A stretch of DNA of 64,000 nt. Origin: an uncultured Lachnospira sp. (GTDB lineage: Bacteria; Bacillota; Clostridia; Lachnospirales; Lachnospiraceae). Of this stretch, positions 60,135 to 64,000 are shown piece by piece. The notes under the pieces were generated by a model. It saw only the letters and a program-made list of their open reading frames with translations, made no database searches and was not told the origin of the DNA. Made by a program: the position numbers and the translations under genes. The stretch lies in assembly GCA_910589305.1 (NCBI GenBank), contig CAJUTV010000001.1, positions 247,149-311,148 of the forward strand. The letters are read 5' to 3'. Position 1 is the first letter of the stretch; each line of letters starts with the position of its first letter.

Positions 60135-61106
60135 TTAAACACCCATTCTTATACATTTCATTTCTTCCCATGAAAGATTGTTGTCAAGCAATGCTGACAC
60201 ATCACAGCCAGCTTCCAGACCTAATCGTATCTGTTCCATCTGTAAAGAGCTGTAACATGGGTCTGCATAAGCACTCACGTCTAGTCCTGCCGCCAATCCA
60301 AGAAGAATTTCATTACTTTGCAAATCATCAAGCACTATATTTTCTAATGCTGAATCATCTTTATTACCAGTTCTCATCTGTTTCATCTGTGCCGCATCAA
60401 TAAATGGGTCGCTGTATGTAGTGACATCTTCACCATCTTTTAATCCAAGACGAATTTGCTCCATCTGTGCTGACGAAAATCCTGGCATTGCATATTGTTC
60501 AATATCAACTTTTTCCTCAAGCCCCAAACGTATCTGTTTCATCTGTTCAGCGTTAAATTCATGCCCCATATATTTTGTGACATCCACACAGCTTTGCAGT
60601 CCAATTCTTAACTCTTTTAACTGGTAATCATCATAGCCATCATTGACGTAAAAACTCAAATCAATTCCGTCTTTATCTGCTATTCTAAGCTGCTTTATAG
60701 CCTCTCCGCTGCAACCCTTATTCACATATTCCTTAACATCATAATGATACCCTTCTGCCAGACGAATCTCACGCATAACCGTATAATCATATGCAGGATT
60801 ACATATAAAGTCCATATCGGCTTGTTCTATAATAGCTAACTTAATTTCTTCCATCTGCATATAAGTATATGCAGGATTTGCATAAAATTTAGAATCCAGA
60901 CCTTCCTCTAGCCCTAATCGTATAGACTTCATCTGTGCTGAATTATAATCAATATCTGCATAAATATAGACATCTATACCACTCTTTATACCTTTTTTAA
61001 TCTCTAGGCTTTGAAATCTGTCAAATCCAACTTTTGCAAGTTCTCCCTTAAAATCATTTGTACTAATGGCAGCCTCTACTGCTGCTTTAACTGAATCCAT
61101 ATTCAT
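60135..61106 (-). CDS. 26-residue tandem repeat protein
   Basis: 323 residues. After about 30 residues the protein is made of 11 tandem units of 26 residues (one unit has 23), ending with a partial unit. The typical unit is S-x-x-Q-M-x-x-I-R-x-G-L-x-x-G-x-D-V-x-x-Y-A-x-P-x-Y. Each looks like one helix plus a turn, so a solenoid is expected. No signal peptide, membrane helix or catalytic motif. I know similar repeats only as uncharacterised proteins of Lachnospiraceae. It lies 47 bases after a helicase gene and 18 before the FapA-like gene, so it may be in the same transcript. A binding scaffold is the likely role (inference). Confidence 0.75.
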   Translation of the reverse strand: MNMDSVKAAVEAAISTNDFKGELAKVGFDRFQSLEIKKGIKSGIDVYIYADIDYNSAQMKSIRLGLEEGLDSKFYANPAYTYMQMEEIKLAIIEQADMDFICNPAYDYTVMREIRLAEGYHYDVKEYVNKGCSGEAIKQLRIADKDGIDLSFYVNDGYDDYQLKELRIGLQSCVDVTKYMGHEFNAEQMKQIRLGLEEKVDIEQYAMPGFSSAQMEQIRLGLKDGEDVTTYSDPFIDAAQMKQMRTGNKDDSALENIVLDDLQSNEILLGLAAGLDVSAYADPCYSSLQMEQIRLGLEAGCDVSALLDNNLSWEEMKCIRMGV

Positions 61107-61153
61107 AATGAACCATGCCTTTCAATGCTTTTGTCATATAACATAATTATACC

Positions 61154-63649
61154 CTATATATTTTTATATTGCACTACATTTTTCCAGAATTCTAATAGTA
61201 TATTTTTAATCTGACTTTGAGAAACGGTATATACCTGCTTCCACTCTTTTGGATAAAGACTTTGATATTCATCACGAAGCAAGCGATTATCCAACAATTC
61301 AATGATTCCTTTATCACTTGCAGTTCTTATAACCCTTCCTGCTGCTTGAAGCACTTTATTCATACCAGGATATAAATATGCGTAAGAAAATCCATCTTTT
61401 CCTATACTGTCAAAATATTCCCTCAAAATGTTTCTTTGCCGGCAAATCATTGGCAATCCTGTTCCGACAATAATTACTCCAATCAAACTTTCTTCTCTTA
61501 AATCAATCCCTTCAGAAAATGCCCCTCCAATCACACAAAAACCTACCAGTGAACCTTTATAGTTCCCTTCGTCAAATAATCTTAAAAACCATTCTTTTTG
61601 TGCTTCCTTCATATTGTTTTCCTGTACCACCAAATGAAGTTTGGCATTTTCAATTGTATCCTTATTATCATTTGTATTAAAATTTATACTTTCTGATTCC
61701 TCAAATTGTAATCGATGAACCAAATATAAACGCTCATACAAAACCGTAACTTCATTCATATAGCTGTACGACGGAAAATAAACCATATATTTTCCATCAT
61801 GTGCTGTCACTGTGTCATAAATATAGGCACAAATTTTTTGATATTCTGTATTGTTTCTTCTAGCATACCGGCTGCTTACATCAGAAGCCACCACAACACA
61901 CCGATTGTCATCATCAAATGATGACTCTGCATATACTGCATAGTCGCTAACTTCTCCAGACAACATCTCTTTAAAATAATTTACTGGCAGCAGTGTTGCT
62001 GAGAAAAATATGGTACTTCTTCCCATCTCCAAACACTGTGCGATATTATTGGAAGGGTCTACACAAAACAAGCAAACACAAAAATTGCCATTGTCGTCAT
62101 GTTCTGTATAAATCTGATACTTGTTGTCTAGTTTGTCATAAATAAACATAAAAAATTTAACATGAAAATAAAATTCCAGCAATGTATCTTTTTCTGGATA
62201 GGTCTTATATTTTTCAAAAAACACAGACAATTCTGCTGCAAGGCAGCTTAAATACTCTGGAAGTCTTCCAAGCAGCTCTGCATCACTTATTACACGATAT
62301 GTATCACATTGTCTTTTAAGCATTAAGAGCTCTTTATTGCACTTTTCAAGATTCCTTACAACAGACGTTCCATAAGACACTGTACTTAACATTCTTTTTA
62401 TTTTAAGAAACTCCTCTTTTACCAAAACGGCACTATACATTTGCCTTGCTCTATCGACAAGATTATGTGCTTCATCTACAAGAAAGGCATAATCCCCTTT
62501 TACTCCATCGCTAAAATATCTCTTTAACCCTACACTGGGGTCAAACACATAATTATAATCACAGATAATACTGTCACACCAATTGGATATATCCAACTGC
62601 ATTTCAAAAGGGCATACTTGATACTTCATTGCATATTTTTCTACACATTCCCTGTCAATAAAATTATTTTCAGCAATAATATTATATACGGCATCGTTGA
62701 TTCTGTCAAAATGACCTTTTGCATAAGGACATTCCAATGGATTGCAACGACAGTTCTCATCAAAACAAATTTTTTCTTTTGCTGTTAGCGTCACCGTTTT
62801 GATACAAAGACCATTCTCTTGAAGCAGCTTATATGTATTTTGAGCAACTGTTCTTGTGATTGTTTTTGAAGTAAGATAAAAAATTTTATCGACATAATCT
62901 TGCCCCATAGCGGCAACGGTTGGAAAAATAGTTGATAAAGTCTTACCCACTCCTGTTGAAGCCTGAATATATAAATTTCTTTTTTGTTGTATGGCTTTAT
63001 AGACACTTACAACAAGATTTCTCTGTCCTGGTCTATAATCATATGGAAACTGTAAATTGACAATAGAGGATTTTCTTGATTGTTTATGTTTTAACAAAAA
63101 ATCTATCCATTTTGAAAATGTTTCTATTACATTGTCAAACCAATCTATTAAAACTGCTGCTGTAAAATGCTCTGTATATTGCTTTATTTCTCTTGTCTGT
63201 GAATTGCAATAAGTAAGTCTTATATCAATATTTTCAAGATGATTCTGCATAAGATACATATAGCCATAACACATCGCCTGTGCCTTATGCACATAAATTG
63301 GCTCTTTTAACATATTAATGTCACTTTGCATCGTCTTTATCTCATCAATGCAAACATTACTATTATCTGGCTTATCCAAATCATATATAATTCCATCGGC
63401 TCTGCCTTCAAGTTGTATTTGATAGTCAATGTTATTATCGGTTTGTCTTTCTATCTGTACTTTTAATGATACTTCTGCATGATAACATTCTCCTGCTTCT
63501 TTTTGCAGCATACGATGAATCTTAGCACCTTCCTGCATAGCCATGATGTCTTGTCCCATGCCCAAACCTGTATTGATATCACCTGTCTTAAATATAAATT
63601 CAACGAGATTGCGAACTGATATTTTAATGATTCTATCTGTCAAGCTCAT
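61154..63649 (-). CDS. Rad3/DinG-type helicase with N-terminal PD-(D/E)XK nuclease domain
   Basis: 831 residues. The first about 190 residues look like a RecB/Cas4-type nuclease: H46 in G-A-K-I-H-R-M-L, Asp85 in G-R-A-D-G-I-I, Glu103 and Lys105 in D-E-I-K-T, then Q and Y in H-K-A-Q-A-M-C-Y-G-Y. The helicase follows: Walker A Q-A-S-T-G-V-G-K-T at about 229-237, a cysteine cluster (C-F-D-E-N-C-R-C-N-P-L-E-C-P) for a 4Fe-4S site, V-D-E-A-H-N-L-V (motif II), and Q-A-A-G-R-V-I-R (motif VI). Such enzymes unwind 5'-3' and serve repair. It overlaps the preceding gene by 17 bases, which suggests coupling. Confidence 0.87.
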   Translation of the reverse strand: MSLTDRIIKISVRNLVEFIFKTGDINTGLGMGQDIMAMQEGAKIHRMLQKEAGECYHAEVSLKVQIERQTDNNIDYQIQLEGRADGIIYDLDKPDNSNVCIDEIKTMQSDINMLKEPIYVHKAQAMCYGYMYLMQNHLENIDIRLTYCNSQTREIKQYTEHFTAAVLIDWFDNVIETFSKWIDFLLKHKQSRKSSIVNLQFPYDYRPGQRNLVVSVYKAIQQKRNLYIQASTGVGKTLSTIFPTVAAMGQDYVDKIFYLTSKTITRTVAQNTYKLLQENGLCIKTVTLTAKEKICFDENCRCNPLECPYAKGHFDRINDAVYNIIAENNFIDRECVEKYAMKYQVCPFEMQLDISNWCDSIICDYNYVFDPSVGLKRYFSDGVKGDYAFLVDEAHNLVDRARQMYSAVLVKEEFLKIKRMLSTVSYGTSVVRNLEKCNKELLMLKRQCDTYRVISDAELLGRLPEYLSCLAAELSVFFEKYKTYPEKDTLLEFYFHVKFFMFIYDKLDNKYQIYTEHDDNGNFCVCLFCVDPSNNIAQCLEMGRSTIFFSATLLPVNYFKEMLSGEVSDYAVYAESSFDDDNRCVVVASDVSSRYARRNNTEYQKICAYIYDTVTAHDGKYMVYFPSYSYMNEVTVLYERLYLVHRLQFEESESINFNTNDNKDTIENAKLHLVVQENNMKEAQKEWFLRLFDEGNYKGSLVGFCVIGGAFSEGIDLREESLIGVIIVGTGLPMICRQRNILREYFDSIGKDGFSYAYLYPGMNKVLQAAGRVIRTASDKGIIELLDNRLLRDEYQSLYPKEWKQVYTVSQSQIKNILLEFWKNVVQYKNI

Positions 63650-64000
63650 ATAAATATGCGTTTCCCTTCTTGCCTGTTCTTTTTACAATACCTATATAAT
63701 GCAGTATATGAAGTACCGTTGATGCAATTTTTGATGAAACATGAATTGCTTTTGCATAATCCTTTGATGTAAATGGCATCTTGATATCATGGGGAACAAA
63801 CTGTACATAATCTTGTTGTTGTTCAATACTTACAATATTTCTAATGCCAATAGGCACTTTGTCATATTTAGCAGCACCTCTTTTTTTTGTATCATTCCAG
63901 CCATTTAAAACTTTATATTCATTGACATCAAGCAAGACAAACTTGATTTTTATATTTGGATTTTTCAAAAACATTTTAATTTTATACAACTCACAAAATG
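63633..64000 (-). CDS. Partial gene, C-terminal part, with winged-helix-like end
   Basis: The frame is open to the window edge, so the 5' end is missing. About 120 residues are visible: V-L-L-D-V-N-E-Y-K-V-L-N-G-W, G-A-A-K-Y-D-K-V-P-I-G-I, then F-T-S-K-D-Y-A-K-A-I-H-V-S-S-K-I-A-S-T-V-L-H-I-L-H-Y-I-G-I-V-K-R-T-G, which looks like a winged helix. I do not recognise the family with certainty. The stop overlaps the helicase start by 17 bases, so the two are probably translated together and work in the same DNA process. Confidence 0.6.
   Translation of the reverse strand, partial: FCELYKIKMFLKNPNIKIKFVLLDVNEYKVLNGWNDTKKRGAAKYDKVPIGIRNIVSIEQQQDYVQFVPHDIKMPFTSKDYAKAIHVSSKIASTVLHILHYIGIVKRTGKKGNAYLYELDR

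Overview
The window is an AT-rich stretch of chromosome from a spore-forming, anaerobic Firmicute. It most probably comes from a gut Lachnospiraceae (Clostridia). The evidence is AGGAGG-type ribosome binding sites, sigma-A promoters of TTGACA/TATAAT form, HemZ, an anaerobic NrdG activase, HflX, a SleC-like cortex-lytic protein and a CwlC-like amidase, a single-chain PurL, and surface proteins aimed at host or plant glycans. I saw no rRNA, tRNA, CRISPR array, prophage or insertion sequence. Most genes lie on the minus strand in long collinear runs.

Layout. 1-2.6 kb: a DUF5050 membrane-anchored protein, an Uma2-type nuclease and a small YdcZ-like transporter. 2.7-10.6 kb: arginine biosynthesis, argC-argJ-argB-argD on the minus strand with a solute-binding lipoprotein gene overlapping the argD end, and divergent argG. 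The argC/argG gap holds two promoters, an E. coli-like ARG box and an inverted-repeat operator. 10.7-22.5 kb: glyA, a chemoreceptor, aspS, an HD-GYP protein, hemZ, a metallo-hydrolase, relA and a sugar epimerase-like gene. 22.7-25 kb: a PcRGLX/YetA-like (PL26) rhamnogalacturonan enzyme. 25.2-27.7 kb, plus strand: nrdG, dut, mgtC, an orphan 88-residue gene and a small RNA or microprotein unit. 28-34.3 kb: a two-gene surface system, a cohesin-like wall or membrane-anchored protein and a 1745-residue dockerin-bearing M60 (mucin-type) metallopeptidase. 34.5-37.3 kb: a lipoprotein trigger-factor-like foldase and infC-rpmI-rplT with an attenuator leader and an AUU start on infC. 37.3-41.3 kb: cell-wall and spore hydrolases. 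41.4-48.3 kb: a hypothetical gene, hflX, ptsI, a CmpB-like membrane protein, pgsA and icd. 48.4-49.9 kb: a decayed region rich in repeats. 49.9-51.7 kb: asnB. 52-53.8 kb: an EcoRI/RsrI-type restriction-modification pair in which both genes carry frameshifts at short simple repeats. 53.8-64 kb: an aldo/keto reductase with ferredoxin domain, purL, a FapA-like protein, a 26-residue-repeat solenoid protein, a PD-(D/E)XK/Rad3-type helicase and the end of a coupled gene.

The observations I would follow first are these. (1) The silenced or phase-switched EcoRI-like system: the reading frames are restored exactly by one GC dinucleotide in the nuclease and one T in the methylase. (2) The adjacent cohesin-like and dockerin-M60 genes, which look like a minimal surface complex for mucin attack. 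(3) An intergenic repeat family of at least seven copies, all read on the plus strand, whose two hairpins show compensatory base changes. (4) A promoter-terminator unit of about 120 nt encoding a small RNA with a possible 17-residue leaderless peptide. (5) The 26-residue tandem-repeat protein. Family assignments are from memory of family motifs; no database search was possible.
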